A stretch of DNA of 48,150 bases from Pseudomonadota bacterium (GTDB lineage Bacteria; Pseudomonadota; Alphaproteobacteria; Rhizobiales; Methylopilaceae). The stretch is taken from the NCBI GenBank assembly GCA_023430145.1, contig JAEZCD010000236.1, positions 1-48,150 on the forward strand, given 5' to 3'. The notes beneath the pieces were generated by a model. The model was not told the origin of the DNA, searched no databases, and was given only the letters and a program-made list of their open reading frames with translations. The translations under genes were made by a program, and so were the position numbers. Every line of letters starts with the position of its first letter. Positions within the stretch are counted from its first letter, which is position 1. This document shows positions 9,064-18,053 of the stretch, piece after piece.

Positions 9064-9927
9064 ATGATGGACAAGAGCCCGGAGGCCTTCCGTACCATCA
9101 GCGAGGTGGCCGACGATCTCGACCTGCCCCAGCACGTGCTGCGCTTCTGGGAGACCCGCTTCGCGCAGATCAAGCCGCTGAAGCGCGGCGGCGGCCGCCG
9201 CTACTACCGCCCCGACGACATCGATCTTCTGCGCGGCATCCGGCGCCTCCTCTACGGCGAGGGATATACCATCAAGGGAGTGCAGCGCATCCTTCGCGAT
9301 CAGGGGTTGCGCCACGTCGCCGCTCTCGGTCGCGCGACGGTGATCGAGTCCGAAGAGATGCGCGGCGAGCCGTCGGACGCACGCCTTCCCGAGCCGCCCC
9401 CGCTGGGCGGGCCGGAGCTTTACGCGCCGCCGGCCGAGCGGGCGCTCGCCGCGGGGCCGCGCGAGCCATCCTTCCCGGTGCGCGAGGAAGCCTCGGCGAA
9501 GGATTTTGCGCCGCCCTCGATCCGGGAATCGTCGCCGCCGCAGCAGGCGGAGCCGGAACTCGTCGCCTCGGACGAGGAGCCGGACGACGATGCGGCGCCC
9601 GAGGTGCGGCCGCCGACGCCCGAGGACGAGATCGAGTTCGGGCACCGCCCGCCGCCGACGCGGGCGCCGTCCGTCTCCTCCGCACCGCCCGCAGCGGAGC
9701 CGCCGATGCCTGCGCCGCCCGAACCGCCGCAGCCGCCTCCTGTGGCGATCGCGCCGGCAGCTCCCGAACCGCCACTCCCCACCCCGCAGCTCTTCGCGAC
9801 CCCGCCGCGGCCGCCGCTGCCGCGCCGCGATCCGGAGATCACCGCCGAGGGGCTGCGGCGCCTGCGGGCGACGCTGTTCGAGCTCACCGAGTGCAAGCGC
9901 CTGCTCGAGGAGGCGCGCCAGGGCTGA
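9064..9927 (+). CDS. MerR-family transcriptional regulator with proline-rich tail
   Basis: The 287-residue protein has an N-terminal MerR winged helix ('AFRTISEVADDLDLPQHVLRFW', then 'RRYYRPDDIDLLRGIRRLLY', residues about 8-70), normally followed by a dimerisation helix. After about residue 110 there is a long, acidic, proline-rich, low-complexity stretch to about residue 260, then a short predicted helix near the end ('LRRLRATLFELTECKRLLEEAR'). The effector is unknown; no cysteine cluster of the SoxR/CueR type is present. Starts at 9064 and 9067 are equivalent; GAGGGG lies upstream. The position directly after ihfA is conserved in Hyphomicrobiales. Confidence 0.9.
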   Translation: MMDKSPEAFRTISEVADDLDLPQHVLRFWETRFAQIKPLKRGGGRRYYRPDDIDLLRGIRRLLYGEGYTIKGVQRILRDQGLRHVAALGRATVIESEEMRGEPSDARLPEPPPLGGPELYAPPAERALAAGPREPSFPVREEASAKDFAPPSIRESSPPQQAEPELVASDEEPDDDAAPEVRPPTPEDEIEFGHRPPPTRAPSVSSAPPAAEPPMPAPPEPPQPPPVAIAPAAPEPPLPTPQLFATPPRPPLPRRDPEITAEGLRRLRATLFELTECKRLLEEARQG

Positions 9928-9990
9928 GGGCCCGCGGGAACCGAGGCGGCGGGAGGGGCTGCGCCGGCGACTGACGGGCGGGAGTGCGAG

Positions 9991-10584
9991 GTGCTGTTCA
10001 AGGCGGCCATCCTCGAAGCCATCGCCGCAGGGCGGGTCACGCTCGCCTTTCGTCGCTGGACGCGGCCGAGCGTGCGGACGGGCGGCACGCTGCGGACGGC
10101 GATCGGCGTCCTCGCCATCGACGCGGTGGAGGCCGTCGCGGAGAGCGACATCTCCGATGCGGACGCCCGGGCGGCCGGCCACGCTTCGCGGGCTGCGCTG
10201 CTCGCCGGGCTTCCCAGCGAGGGCACGCTCTATCGGATCGCCTTTCGCCGCACGGCCGACGACCCGCGCCATGCGCTCCGCCGAAGCGACGACCTCACCG
10301 CCATGGAGCGGGCCGAGATCGGGCGCCGCCTCGCGGCGATCGACCGCCGAAGCTCCGACGGTGCCTGGACATGGCGGTGCCTGCGGCTGATCGCCGAGGC
10401 GGAAGGGCGCCCCGCCGTCGAGATCGCCGGCCGACTCGGGCTCGACGCGCCGACGACGAAGCGCCGCATTCGCCATCTCAAGGAGCTCGGCCTCACGGAA
10501 AGCCTCAGCCGCGGCTACCGCCTGTCGCCGCGCGGGCGCGCACTGCTCACAGGCTTCGATCCGGCGACGATCCGGCACGGTTGA
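9991..10584 (+). CDS. ASCH-domain-like protein with C-terminal winged helix
   Basis: The 197-residue protein begins at a GTG with GGAG upstream. Residues about 1-90 ('LFKAAILEAIAAGRVTLAFRRW', 'IGVLAIDAVEAV', 'GTLYRIAFRR') fit the PUA-like ASCH fold, implicated in RNA or modified-nucleotide binding. Residues about 105-190 look like a winged helix: 'GAWTWRCLRLIAEAEGRPAVEIAGRLGLD', then a recognition helix 'TTKRRIRHLKELGLTE' and a wing 'GYRLSPRGRALL'. Its partner and target are unknown. It stands alone, separated from merR by about 60 bases. Confidence 0.7.
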   Translation: MLFKAAILEAIAAGRVTLAFRRWTRPSVRTGGTLRTAIGVLAIDAVEAVAESDISDADARAAGHASRAALLAGLPSEGTLYRIAFRRTADDPRHALRRSDDLTAMERAEIGRRLAAIDRRSSDGAWTWRCLRLIAEAEGRPAVEIAGRLGLDAPTTKRRIRHLKELGLTESLSRGYRLSPRGRALLTGFDPATIRHG

Positions 10585-10695
10585 TTCGCCGGCCCGCGGG
10601 CGGCTCGCGGCAGCGAAGCGGCTCGAGCGATGACCTACCGGCACTGCGGCGTCGCGGCTGCGCCAACCTCGTTTTGGCCGAAAGGACCACCGCCC

Positions 10696-11574
10696 TCACG
10701 GCTTCGCGCAGGCCGTGGGCAGCGCCAGCTTGGTCTTGCTCGCCTCGCGCAGATCGATGCGGTCGGAGAGCCTCGTCTGCAGCCCGACGAACAGTCGGAA
10801 CGCCCGCAGAGCCGCCTCGCGCGGCATGAAGCCGTTCTTGAACTCGCACTTGTAGGAGATCTCGGCGATGCGCACGGTCTCTGGGGCAGACGCGAAGAAC
10901 CAGAGCGTCAGCGTGAACTCGGCTTCGACGTCGTCGCCGAGCTTGCACTCGGCGCCCTTGAAGGCGAGCTCCCGGATCGCTTGCCCCCTCTGGAGCGGAT
11001 CGTTCGCGGCAGGGAGCTGAGCGGCCGGGAGCAGGCTGGGGAGCGACGGGAACAGGCGGACGGCATCCGCCCAGGTGTCGAGCTTCGCTGCGGCCTTCAC
11101 TTTCTCTTCCGCAACGAGCGAGAACCGGCTGCGCATCGACGGCGGGCTTTCGAGCGTCACCCGACCGTCGGGATCGGTGGCTTCGAGCGGGGCGATATCC
11201 TCCTCGAAGCTCGGCTTCTTGCCTTTCTTCCCGACGAGTGGAGTCGAGGCGACCACGAACAGGTCCGGGCTGCGCAGCTTGATCGAGATCTTTCGTTCGT
11301 GCTCTCCGGTCTTGGGGTCCGGCCCCTGCCGGTCGCGCAAGCTGAAATTGTGTCGTGTCAGAATGCAGCTGCCGGCATCATAGAACGCCACCCCTCTGTC
11401 CAGGCGAGACTTGAAATCCTCCAAGCCGTCCTCGGGCAGACCCAACGTGTTCACGATTACAGACCGTATGTCGCTTTCCCAGAACTCGTTGACTTTATAC
11501 AGTTTGACAAGTTGGGAACACTTCTCTGGATTGAGAAGAATCTTGTATTCGCGAGCCTCTAGGTCATGTCCCAT
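10696..11574 (-). CDS. Unknown protein, CYTH-like N-terminus suspected
   Basis: The 292-residue protein is not firmly recognised. Its first part resembles the CYTH (triphosphate tunnel) superfamily: an acidic-basic strand 'EAREYKILLNPEKC', then 'VAFYDAGSCILTRHNFSLRDRQ' where CYTH proteins have 'YYDTPDxxLxxxGxxLRxR', and 'RKISIKLRSPD' where they have a lysine-rich substrate strand. The C-terminal half ('FNGFMPREAALRAFRLFVGLQ'-like helices) has no assignment. The ATG at 11574 has GGGGAA six bases upstream; in-frame starts at 11610/11613 lack one. It lies downstream of murJ on the same strand with a 213-base gap. Role unknown. Confidence 0.55.
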   Translation of the reverse strand: MGHDLEAREYKILLNPEKCSQLVKLYKVNEFWESDIRSVIVNTLGLPEDGLEDFKSRLDRGVAFYDAGSCILTRHNFSLRDRQGPDPKTGEHERKISIKLRSPDLFVVASTPLVGKKGKKPSFEEDIAPLEATDPDGRVTLESPPSMRSRFSLVAEEKVKAAAKLDTWADAVRLFPSLPSLLPAAQLPAANDPLQRGQAIRELAFKGAECKLGDDVEAEFTLTLWFFASAPETVRIAEISYKCEFKNGFMPREAALRAFRLFVGLQTRLSDRIDLREASKTKLALPTACAKP

Positions 11575-11787
11575 AGTCGTTCCCCACGGATCCGACCTGT
11601 CCTTCGTCATCAATAGACGAGGTTCGCTGGGAAGTCTACCTATCCGAGTAGTGTCTTGATATCTCTATCAAAAGATGTGAAGAATCCGCCTCCGCATAGG
11701 CGGTTTCGGCGTGGCGGCGGCGATGCCACTCGGGAAGGTTCGGCGCCATTCGAAGCCTGCGAACAGCGCGGCGGTCGCAGGCCGCCG

Positions 11788-13302
11788 TCACCGCAGCCGG
11801 AAGATCAGCACGCCGGCCGCCGCGACGATCAGGTAGGCGCCCCAGCCGGCGGCGACGAGCAGAACGACCGGCGCCAGATCGGGCAAAGCGGGCACGAGCC
11901 CTCGCGCCATCGGCGTGACCATGCCGGCCAGCACGAAGGCGGCCAGCGCCGCGGCGAAGGCGGCGACGGCGGTGCCGAGCGCCTGTACCGAGCGGCGGTC
12001 GGGCTGGAAGCGGTCCTCGCGCTTCAACAGGAAGACGAGGATGCCGAAATTCACCCAGGCGGCGATGGCGGTGGCGAGCGCGAGCCCCGCGACGCCGAGC
12101 GGGCCGACGAAAGCGAGCTTCAGCGCGACGTTGACGAGAGTCGCGGCGGCGAGCGCCTTGACCGGCGTCGCAGTGTCGCCGCGGGCGTAGAAGGCCGATA
12201 CCACCGAGCGCAGGGCGACGACCGCCGGCAGTCCGACGGCGTAGGAGGTGAGCGCCATGGCCGATCCGTTGATCGCCTCCGGCCCGAAGGCGCCGCGCCC
12301 GAACAGGAGGGCGATCACCGGCTCGGCGGCGACGAGGAACAGGGCGACGAAGGGCAGCGTGAGCAGCATCGAGCCGTCGATCGCACGGTTGAGCCGCACG
12401 AGCGCGCCGCTGTGGTCGTTCGCGGCGATGCGCCGCGCGAGCTCGGGCAGCAGAACCGTGCCGATGGCGAGGCCGATCACCGCCAGCGGCAGCTGATAGA
12501 GGCGGTCGGCATAATAGAGGAAGGAGACGCTGCCGGACGGCAGCAGCGAGGCGATGATGGTGTCGGCCAGCATGGCGATCTGCGGGCCCGCGGCGCCGAG
12601 CACGGCCGGGCCGAAGCCGCGCAGGAAGCCGCGCACCTCCGCCGTCAGCCGCGGCCATGTGAGCGACATGCGCAGGCCCGCCCACAGGAAGTCGGCGAGC
12701 ACGAGCGCGAGCTGGGCGAAGCCGGCCGCGAGCACGCCCCAGGCGAGCGCATGCGCCGGCGTCTTGAACAGCGATGCCGTGAGCAGCGCGGCGATCAGGC
12801 TGAGGTTCAGCAGGATCGGCGCCGCGGCGGCGGCCGCGAAGCGCTCGTGCCCGGCCAGCATGCCGGCGAGCAGGGTCATCGCCGAGATGAGCAGGAGATA
12901 GGGAAAGGTCGCGCGCAGCAGCTCGGCGGTCAGCGCGACCTGGCCGGGCTCCTCGGTGAAGCCCGGCGCGAGTATCGCCACCATCGCCGGCGCGAAGATC
13001 AGCGCCAGCACCAGCAGCACCGCCTGCACGACGAGGGTGAGGCCGAGCACGTTCTCGGCGAAGTTGCGCGCGCCCCCCGGGCCCTCGCGGACGAGGGTCG
13101 CGGCGTAGCGCGGCACGAAGGCGGCATTGAAGGCGCCCTCGGCGAAGATGGTGCGGAAATGGTTCGGCAGCCGGAAGGCGACCATGAAGGCGTCGGCGAG
13201 CGGGCCTGCGCCGAGCACCGCGGCCATGATGACGTCGCGGACGAAGCCGAACAGCCGCGACAGCAGCGTCAGCCCACCGACGGAGGCGATTTTCCGCCAC
13301 AT
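11788..13302 (-). CDS. murJ: Lipid II flippase MurJ
   Basis: This 504-residue polytopic MOP-superfamily protein moves lipid II across the inner membrane for peptidoglycan synthesis. The N-terminus 'ASVGGLTLLSRLFGFVRDVIMAAVLGAG' and 'DAFMVAFRLPNHFRTIFAEGAFNAAFVP' are the MurJ signature, including the conserved arginines of the central cavity. About 14 hydrophobic segments span the full length, as expected. The ATG at 13302 fits the homologous start. Antisense open frames over it are composition artefacts. Confidence 0.96.
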   Translation of the reverse strand: MWRKIASVGGLTLLSRLFGFVRDVIMAAVLGAGPLADAFMVAFRLPNHFRTIFAEGAFNAAFVPRYAATLVREGPGGARNFAENVLGLTLVVQAVLLVLALIFAPAMVAILAPGFTEEPGQVALTAELLRATFPYLLLISAMTLLAGMLAGHERFAAAAAAPILLNLSLIAALLTASLFKTPAHALAWGVLAAGFAQLALVLADFLWAGLRMSLTWPRLTAEVRGFLRGFGPAVLGAAGPQIAMLADTIIASLLPSGSVSFLYYADRLYQLPLAVIGLAIGTVLLPELARRIAANDHSGALVRLNRAIDGSMLLTLPFVALFLVAAEPVIALLFGRGAFGPEAINGSAMALTSYAVGLPAVVALRSVVSAFYARGDTATPVKALAAATLVNVALKLAFVGPLGVAGLALATAIAAWVNFGILVFLLKREDRFQPDRRSVQALGTAVAAFAAALAAFVLAGMVTPMARGLVPALPDLAPVVLLVAAGWGAYLIVAAAGVLIFRLR

Positions 13303-13359
13303 CAGCTCGCGTCATCCCTGGGTAACGGCGTACGATGCCTCGTCGCCCGGTCCGCCGCC

Positions 13360-13435
13360 ATTGCGACGAGCGAAGCGACGAAGCAATCCAGCTTTGCGGC
13401 GAAGAGAAGCTGGATTGCTTCGCTTCGCTCGCAAT
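13360..13435. repeat. Palindromic intergenic repeat
   Basis: An inverted repeat with arms 13360-13394 and 13407-13435 and a 12-base loop lies between murJ and cysA. The right arm reads as the complement of the left except that the left arm has two extra CGA/ACG-type trinucleotides. The motif (attgcgagcgaagcgaagcaatcca type) is a well-known dispersed intergenic palindrome of Alphaproteobacteria. As a stem-loop between two minus-strand transcription units it may protect mRNA ends or terminate the cysA transcript. Confidence 0.85.
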
Positions 13436-13551
13436 GACGAGGCGCGCGGTGAAGCAAGGCCACGTATTCCGCCATCTGCCCCCGCTCCGGGCTCACCCCC
13501 GGGGCCCCGCCGGAACCGCCGCCTCGGCGATTCCCGACAAGTCCTAGAGGC

Positions 13552-14610
13552 TCACTGCGCTCCGGGGAAGGCGTCGGACGGGAACACCGCGAAGCGGTTG
13601 AAGGCGAGGCCTACCTTCTCGCCGATCGAAATCTCGCGCTCGGGCGGCACCAGCGCCTCGAGCCGCGCGTGGCGGCGGCCGACCTCGATGTCGGCTCTGC
13701 GGAACGGTCCCTGCCGGCGGAGCGCCGTCACCGTGCCGGCGACGGCGTCGCCCTCGGTGCCGTTCAGCGTCACGTCGTGCGGCCGCACGAACAGTTTTGC
13801 CGGCCCGTCCGGGGCGTCGACCCGGTCGAGCGGCAGCACGCGCTTGTCGAGCCGCACTTGGCCGCGCTCCACCTCGACGTCGAGCGCGCTCGAATCGCCG
13901 ATGAAGGCGTAGACGAACGGAGTGGCCGGCGCGTCGTAGATCTCGTCCGGCGTGCCGACCTGCTGCAGCACGCCGCGGTGCAGGATGGCGACGCGGTCGG
14001 CGAGCTCCAGCGCCTCCTCCTGGTCGTGCGTGACGAAGACGGTGGTGTGGCCGGTCTCGTCGTGGATCGCCCGCAGCCAGCGGCGCAGCTCCTTGCGCAC
14101 CTTGGCGTCGAGGGCCCCGAACGGCTCGTCGAGCAGCAGCACCTGCGGCTCGATGGCGAGCGCGCGGGCGAGCGCCACCCGCTGCCGCTGGCCGCCCGAC
14201 AGCTGCGCCGGATAGCGGCTTTCGAGGCCCTCCAGCTGCACGAGGCTCAAGAGCTCGAGCACGCGCTTCCTGATCTCGGCATCGTTCGGCCGCCGGCTCT
14301 TCTCGCGGACTCTGAGGCCGAAGGCGACGTTCTCGAGCACCGTCATGTGCCGGAACAGCGCATAGTGCTGGAAGACGAAGCCGACATTGCGCTCCTGCAC
14401 CGGCTTGTTCGAGGCGTCCTCGTTGCCGAACAGGATGGTGCCGGAGTTCGGGATCTCGAGCCCGGCGATGGTGCGCAACAGGGTCGTCTTGCCGGAACCC
14501 GAGGGCCCGAGGAGGGCGACGAGCTCGCCCGAGCCGATGTCGAGGCTGACGCCGTCGAGCGCCGGGAAGCGGCCGTAATCCTTGGTGACGTCGCGAACCT
14601 GCACGTCCAT
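13552..14610 (-). CDS. cysA: Sulfate/thiosulfate ABC transporter ATP-binding protein
   Basis: The 352-residue protein is the ATPase of the sulfate/thiosulfate importer. Visible motifs are Walker A 'GPSGSGKTTLLR' (about residue 35), Q-loop 'FQHYALFRHMTV', signature 'LSGGQRQRVALARAL', Walker B 'LLLDEPFGALD' and the switch histidine in 'VFVTHDQEEA'. The C-terminal domain ('FVRPHDVTL', then 'ARLEALVP') is a TOBE-like regulatory domain. It is the last gene of the minus-strand operon sbp-cysT-cysW-cysA, 16 bases after cysW. Confidence 0.95.
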   Translation of the reverse strand: MDVQVRDVTKDYGRFPALDGVSLDIGSGELVALLGPSGSGKTTLLRTIAGLEIPNSGTILFGNEDASNKPVQERNVGFVFQHYALFRHMTVLENVAFGLRVREKSRRPNDAEIRKRVLELLSLVQLEGLESRYPAQLSGGQRQRVALARALAIEPQVLLLDEPFGALDAKVRKELRRWLRAIHDETGHTTVFVTHDQEEALELADRVAILHRGVLQQVGTPDEIYDAPATPFVYAFIGDSSALDVEVERGQVRLDKRVLPLDRVDAPDGPAKLFVRPHDVTLNGTEGDAVAGTVTALRRQGPFRRADIEVGRRHARLEALVPPEREISIGEKVGLAFNRFAVFPSDAFPGAQ

Positions 14611-14626
14611 GACCGGGTTCCTTTTC

Positions 14627-15544
14627 TCAGTGCCGGTGCCGGGCGGCCAGCGCGTCGGCGTAACGCCATTCGAGGGCCGACTTCACGACCAGCGTGACGA
14701 GGCCGAGCATGGCGAGCAGCGAGGCGACCGCGAAGGCGGCGACGAAGTTGTACTCGTTGTAGAGAATTTCCACGTGCAGCGGCAGCGTGTTGGTGTGGCC
14801 GCGGATGTGCCCCGAAACCACCGACACGGCCCCGAACTCGCCCATCGCCCGGGCGTTGCAGAGCAGGACGCCGTAGACGAGGCCCCACTTCACGTTCGGC
14901 AGCGTGATCCGCCAGAAGGTGCGGAAGCCGCCGGCGCCGAGCGAGAGAGCCGCCTCCTCGTCCGTCACCCCCTGCTCCTGCATCAGCGGGATCAGCTCGC
15001 GGGCGACGAAGGGAAGGGTGACGAACACGGTGGCGAGCACGATCCCCGGCACGGCGAAGATGATCTCGATGTCGTGCCGCGCGAGGAACGAGCCGAGATA
15101 GCCGTGCGCGCCGAACATCAGCACGTAGACCATGCCCGAGACGACCGGCGAGACCGAGAACGGCAGGTCGATGAGCGTGATCAGGAAGCTCTTTCCCTTG
15201 AACTCGAACTTCGCCACCGCCCAGGCGGCGGCGAGGCCGAAGACGACGTTGAGCGGCACCGAGATCGCCGCGACGAGCAGCGTCAGCTTCAGGGCGGCAA
15301 GCGTGTCCGCGTCGCCGAAGGTCGAGAAATAGGTGCCGAGGCCGCGGCGGAGCGCCTCGGTGAACACGGCCAGTAGCGGCAGCATCAGGAAGAAGGCGAG
15401 GAAGCCGACCGCGACCAGGATGAGGACGACGCGGGCGACGGGGCTCTCGCTGGTCGGCCCGCGCAGCACAGTCTTGGCCTTCTCCCCGGCCGCGGCGGGC
15501 GAGGGCTGTTTCGGATGGGCGAGCGCGACCGGTTCAGCGGACAT
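14627..15544 (-). CDS. cysW: Sulfate ABC transporter permease CysW
   Basis: The 305-residue inner-membrane permease has about six membrane segments after a basic N-terminal tail. The EAA loop that docks on CysA reads 'EEAALSLGAGGFRTFWRITLPN'. Its sequence 'VYGVLLCNARAMGEFGAVSVVSGHIRGHTNTLPLHVEILYNEY' carries the CysW-type hallmark with the GEFGAV motif. The gene overlaps the end of cysT by 11 bases, showing translational coupling. Together with CysT it forms the sulfate channel. Confidence 0.94.
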   Translation of the reverse strand: MSAEPVALAHPKQPSPAAAGEKAKTVLRGPTSESPVARVVLILVAVGFLAFFLMLPLLAVFTEALRRGLGTYFSTFGDADTLAALKLTLLVAAISVPLNVVFGLAAAWAVAKFEFKGKSFLITLIDLPFSVSPVVSGMVYVLMFGAHGYLGSFLARHDIEIIFAVPGIVLATVFVTLPFVARELIPLMQEQGVTDEEAALSLGAGGFRTFWRITLPNVKWGLVYGVLLCNARAMGEFGAVSVVSGHIRGHTNTLPLHVEILYNEYNFVAAFAVASLLAMLGLVTLVVKSALEWRYADALAARHRH

Positions 15545-16376
15545 GGCCGAGCCTCCGCCTGCTCCAAGCCTCGGTGAGATTGATCACGAGCAGCACCGCG
15601 AACGACATGGCGAGCATGATGGTTGCGATGGCGGTGGCGCCGCCATAGTCGAATTCCTCCAGCTCCTGGACGATCAAGAGCGGCGCGATCTCTGAGACAT
15701 AGGGGATGTTGCCGGCGATGAAGATCACCGAGCCGTATTCGCCGACGGCCCGTGCGAAGGCGAGCGCGACGCCGGTCAGCAGTGACGGGAACAGCACCGG
15801 CAGCACGACCCGGCGGATAGTGGCGATGCGGTATGCGCCGAGCGTTGCCGAGGCTTCTTCGAGCTCTCGGTCGAGATCGGCGAGCACGGGCTGCAGCGTG
15901 CGGACGACGAAGGGCAGGCCGATGAAGACCAGCGCCACGCCGATGCCGAGCGGGGTGTAGGCGACCTTCACCCCGATCATGGCGAACAGCGACCCGACCC
16001 AGCCGTTCGGTGCGTAGATCGCCGCGAGCGCGATGCCGGCGACCGCCGTCGGCAGCGCGAACGGCAGGTCGACGGCCGCGTCGAGCAGCCGCTTGCCCGG
16101 AAACTTGTAGCGCGTCAGTACCCAGGCGACGACGAGCCCGAAGACCGCGTTGATCAGCGCCGCGGCGAGGGAGATGCCGAAGCTCACCTTCAGCGCCGCG
16201 AGCACCCGCGGGTCGAGCGCGATCGAAAGGATCCGCGCCGGGCCGAGCGAGCCGGCCCAGAGCACAAGCCCCGCGAGCGGGATGAGGACGATCAGCGAGA
16301 GCCAGGTGAGCGAGAAGCCGAGCGCGAGCCCGAAGCCCGGAATCGCGCTCCGCTGACGGATACGCAGCGTTGTCAT
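15534..16376 (-). CDS. cysT: Sulfate ABC transporter permease CysT
   Basis: The 280-residue permease partner of CysW starts at the ATG at 16376; the frame is open further upstream but that part has no permease features and overlaps sbp. The family marks are 'FPGKRLLDAAVDLPFALPTAVAGIAL', the EAA loop 'EEASATLGAYRIATIRRVVLP' and 'FARAVGEYGSVIFIAGNIP'. Six hydrophobic segments are visible. The gene follows sbp after 100 bases and overlaps cysW. Confidence 0.94.
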   Translation of the reverse strand: MTTLRIRQRSAIPGFGLALGFSLTWLSLIVLIPLAGLVLWAGSLGPARILSIALDPRVLAALKVSFGISLAAALINAVFGLVVAWVLTRYKFPGKRLLDAAVDLPFALPTAVAGIALAAIYAPNGWVGSLFAMIGVKVAYTPLGIGVALVFIGLPFVVRTLQPVLADLDRELEEASATLGAYRIATIRRVVLPVLFPSLLTGVALAFARAVGEYGSVIFIAGNIPYVSEIAPLLIVQELEEFDYGGATAIATIMLAMSFAVLLVINLTEAWSRRRLGHVR

Positions 16377-16476
16377 GGGCGTCGTTCCCTGTCCCGATGA
16401 AGGATGCGACGTTGAGGGACAAGCCCGCCGCCGCGGTCGAGCCGCGACGACAGGCCCGAGAGCGCCTTGGCAGGCG

Positions 16477-17496
16477 TCAGTTCCCCGGCTTGAAGATCTG
16501 GTCGAACACCCCGCCGTCGCCGAAGTGCTCGGGCTGCGCCTTCGCCCAGCCGCCGAAGGCGCCGTCGATGGTGACGAGCCGGATGTCCTTGAACTTCGCG
16601 AGGTCTTCCTTCTTCGCCGCCTCGGGCTTGCTCGGCCGGTAGCCGTGCCCGGCGATGATCGCCTGCGCCGCGGGCGTGTAGAGAAACTGCAGATACGCCT
16701 CGGCGACCTTCCGGGTGCCGTTCCTGTCGACGTTCGCATCGACGATCGCGACCGGCGGCTCGGCGAGGATCGACAGCGAGGGATAGACGACCTCGAATTT
16801 CTCCGCGCCGAACTCCTCGAGCACGAGGCTGGCCTCGTTCTCCCAGGACAGGAGCACGTCGCCGATGCCGCGCTGGGCGAAGGTGGTGGTGGAGCCGCGG
16901 GCGCCGGAATCGAGCACCGGCACGTTGCGGAACAGGTTGGCGACGAACTGCTTGGTCTTCACCTCGTCGCCGTATTTGGCTCGGGCATAGGCCCAGGCGG
17001 CGAGATAGTTCCAGCGCGCGCCGCCGGACGTCTTCGGGTTCGGCGTGATGACGGCGACGCCTGGCTTGACGAGGTCGTCCCAGTCGCGGATCGCCTTCGG
17101 ATTGCCCTTGCGGGTGATGAAGACGATGGTCGAGGTGTAGGGCGCGCTGTTGTTCGGCAGCCGCTTCTGCCAGTCCTTGGGCAGCTTGCCGCCGGCCTCG
17201 GCGATGGCGTCGATGTCGCTCGCCAGCGCCAGCGTGACGACGTCGGCATTGAGCCCGTCGATCACCGAGCGCGCCTGCTTGCCCGAGCCGCCATGGCTCA
17301 TCCGGAAGCTCACGCTCTCGCCGCTCTCCTTCTTCCATGTCTCGGCGAAGGCGGCGTTGATCTCCTTGTAGAGCTCGCGGGTCGGGTCGTAGCTCACATT
17401 GGTGAGCGTGACGGCGTCGGCTACCGCGGGCAGAGCGAGCGCGGCCGCGAGGCCGATCGCCGCACCGTGCAGGGTCAGGCGTGAAACGAAGCTCAT
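16477..17496 (-). CDS. sbp: Sulfate/thiosulfate-binding protein
   Basis: The 339-residue periplasmic protein has a Sec signal peptide ending near 'LALPAVADA'. The mature part begins 'VTLTNVSYDPTRELYKEINAAF', the Sbp/CysP hallmark, and has 'RMSHGGSGKQARSVIDGLNADVVTLALASDIDAI' and 'NPKTSGGARWNYLAAWAYA', the anion-binding segments. I chose ATG 17496 with GGGGG six bases upstream over a GTG at 17502. It is the first gene of the sulfate operon and lies downstream of a palindromic operator candidate and an Rrf2 regulator gene. Confidence 0.94.
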   Translation of the reverse strand: MSFVSRLTLHGAAIGLAAALALPAVADAVTLTNVSYDPTRELYKEINAAFAETWKKESGESVSFRMSHGGSGKQARSVIDGLNADVVTLALASDIDAIAEAGGKLPKDWQKRLPNNSAPYTSTIVFITRKGNPKAIRDWDDLVKPGVAVITPNPKTSGGARWNYLAAWAYARAKYGDEVKTKQFVANLFRNVPVLDSGARGSTTTFAQRGIGDVLLSWENEASLVLEEFGAEKFEVVYPSLSILAEPPVAIVDANVDRNGTRKVAEAYLQFLYTPAAQAIIAGHGYRPSKPEAAKKEDLAKFKDIRLVTIDGAFGGWAKAQPEHFGDGGVFDQIFKPGN

Positions 17497-17538
17497 AGGC
17501 ACCCCCTGGTGTGACGGCGCCTATGCTCGATTAAGTAG

Positions 17539-17554
17539 ACTTGATTTGTCAAGT
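17539..17554. promoter_or_regulatory. Palindromic operator candidate upstream of sbp
   Basis: A perfect inverted repeat ACTTGA-TTTG-TCAAGT lies 43 bases before the sbp start, in the 101-base gap after the Rrf2 gene. On the minus strand it overlaps a good -35-like TTGACA; I see no strong -10 at normal spacing. The overlap fits repression of the sulfate operon by a dimer, with the adjacent Rrf2 regulator the obvious candidate. The site is seen; the pairing is inference. Confidence 0.55.
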
Positions 17555-17597
17555 TAGTCGGGAAAGAATCTCGCCCGGCGGCGATTCCGCTTTCCGG

Positions 17598-18053
17598 TCA
17601 GCCGTTTGCGGCGGGAGCCAGGATCTCGTCGGCCTGCTCGGCGTGGTCGAGCGCGTCGCGAAGAGTCGTCTGATCGAGCACCGCGGTGGTCGCCTCGTAG
17701 ACCTCGGCGAACACTTTTCGCACCGTGCAGCTGTGCTCGTCGGCGCAGTCCATGCAGCGCCGATAGGCCGTGCGCGACAGGCAGGGCAGCGGCGCCACCG
17801 GCCCGTCGACGAGGCGCAGCACGGCGCCGAGGCTGATCTGCTCGGGCCTGCGCAAGAGGACGTAGCCGCCCTCCTTGCCGCGCCGGCTGGCCACCAGCCC
17901 GTGCCGCTTCAGATCGAGCAGGATGTGCTCGAGGAAGCTCTGCGGGATCTTGTCCTTCTGGGCGATGTCGCGGATCGGCACGGTGACGCCGGACGGCACG
18001 CGGGCGAGGAAGAGGAGAGCTTTGAAGGCATACTTGGCCTTCTGGGAGATCAT
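17598..18053 (-). CDS. Rrf2-family regulator with four clustered cysteines
   Basis: The protein of about 151 residues starts 'MISQKAKYAFKALLFLA', the standard Rrf2 opening, followed by a winged helix with 'IAQKDKIPQSFLEHILLDLKRHGLVASRRGKEGGYVL'. Cysteines at about 91, 100, 103 and 109 lie where IscR, NsrR and RirA bind an iron-sulfur cluster, though the spacing (C-x8-C-x2-C-x5-C) differs from IscR. The frame extends nine codons upstream, but the ATG at 18053 fits the family start. Its place next to sbp-cysTWA suggests control of sulfate uptake; this is inference from position. Confidence 0.88.
   Translation of the reverse strand: MISQKAKYAFKALLFLARVPSGVTVPIRDIAQKDKIPQSFLEHILLDLKRHGLVASRRGKEGGYVLLRRPEQISLGAVLRLVDGPVAPLPCLSRTAYRRCMDCADEHSCTVRKVFAEVYEATTAVLDQTTLRDALDHAEQADEILAPAANG

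Noticed and set aside
8779..10644. A 621-codon minus-strand open frame over ihfA, merR and the ASCH gene
   Set aside because: Antisense to three well-supported genes and without domain features.
11656..13437. A 593-codon plus-strand open frame over murJ
   Set aside because: Arginine/glutamate/glycine-rich shadow of murJ with no recognisable fold.
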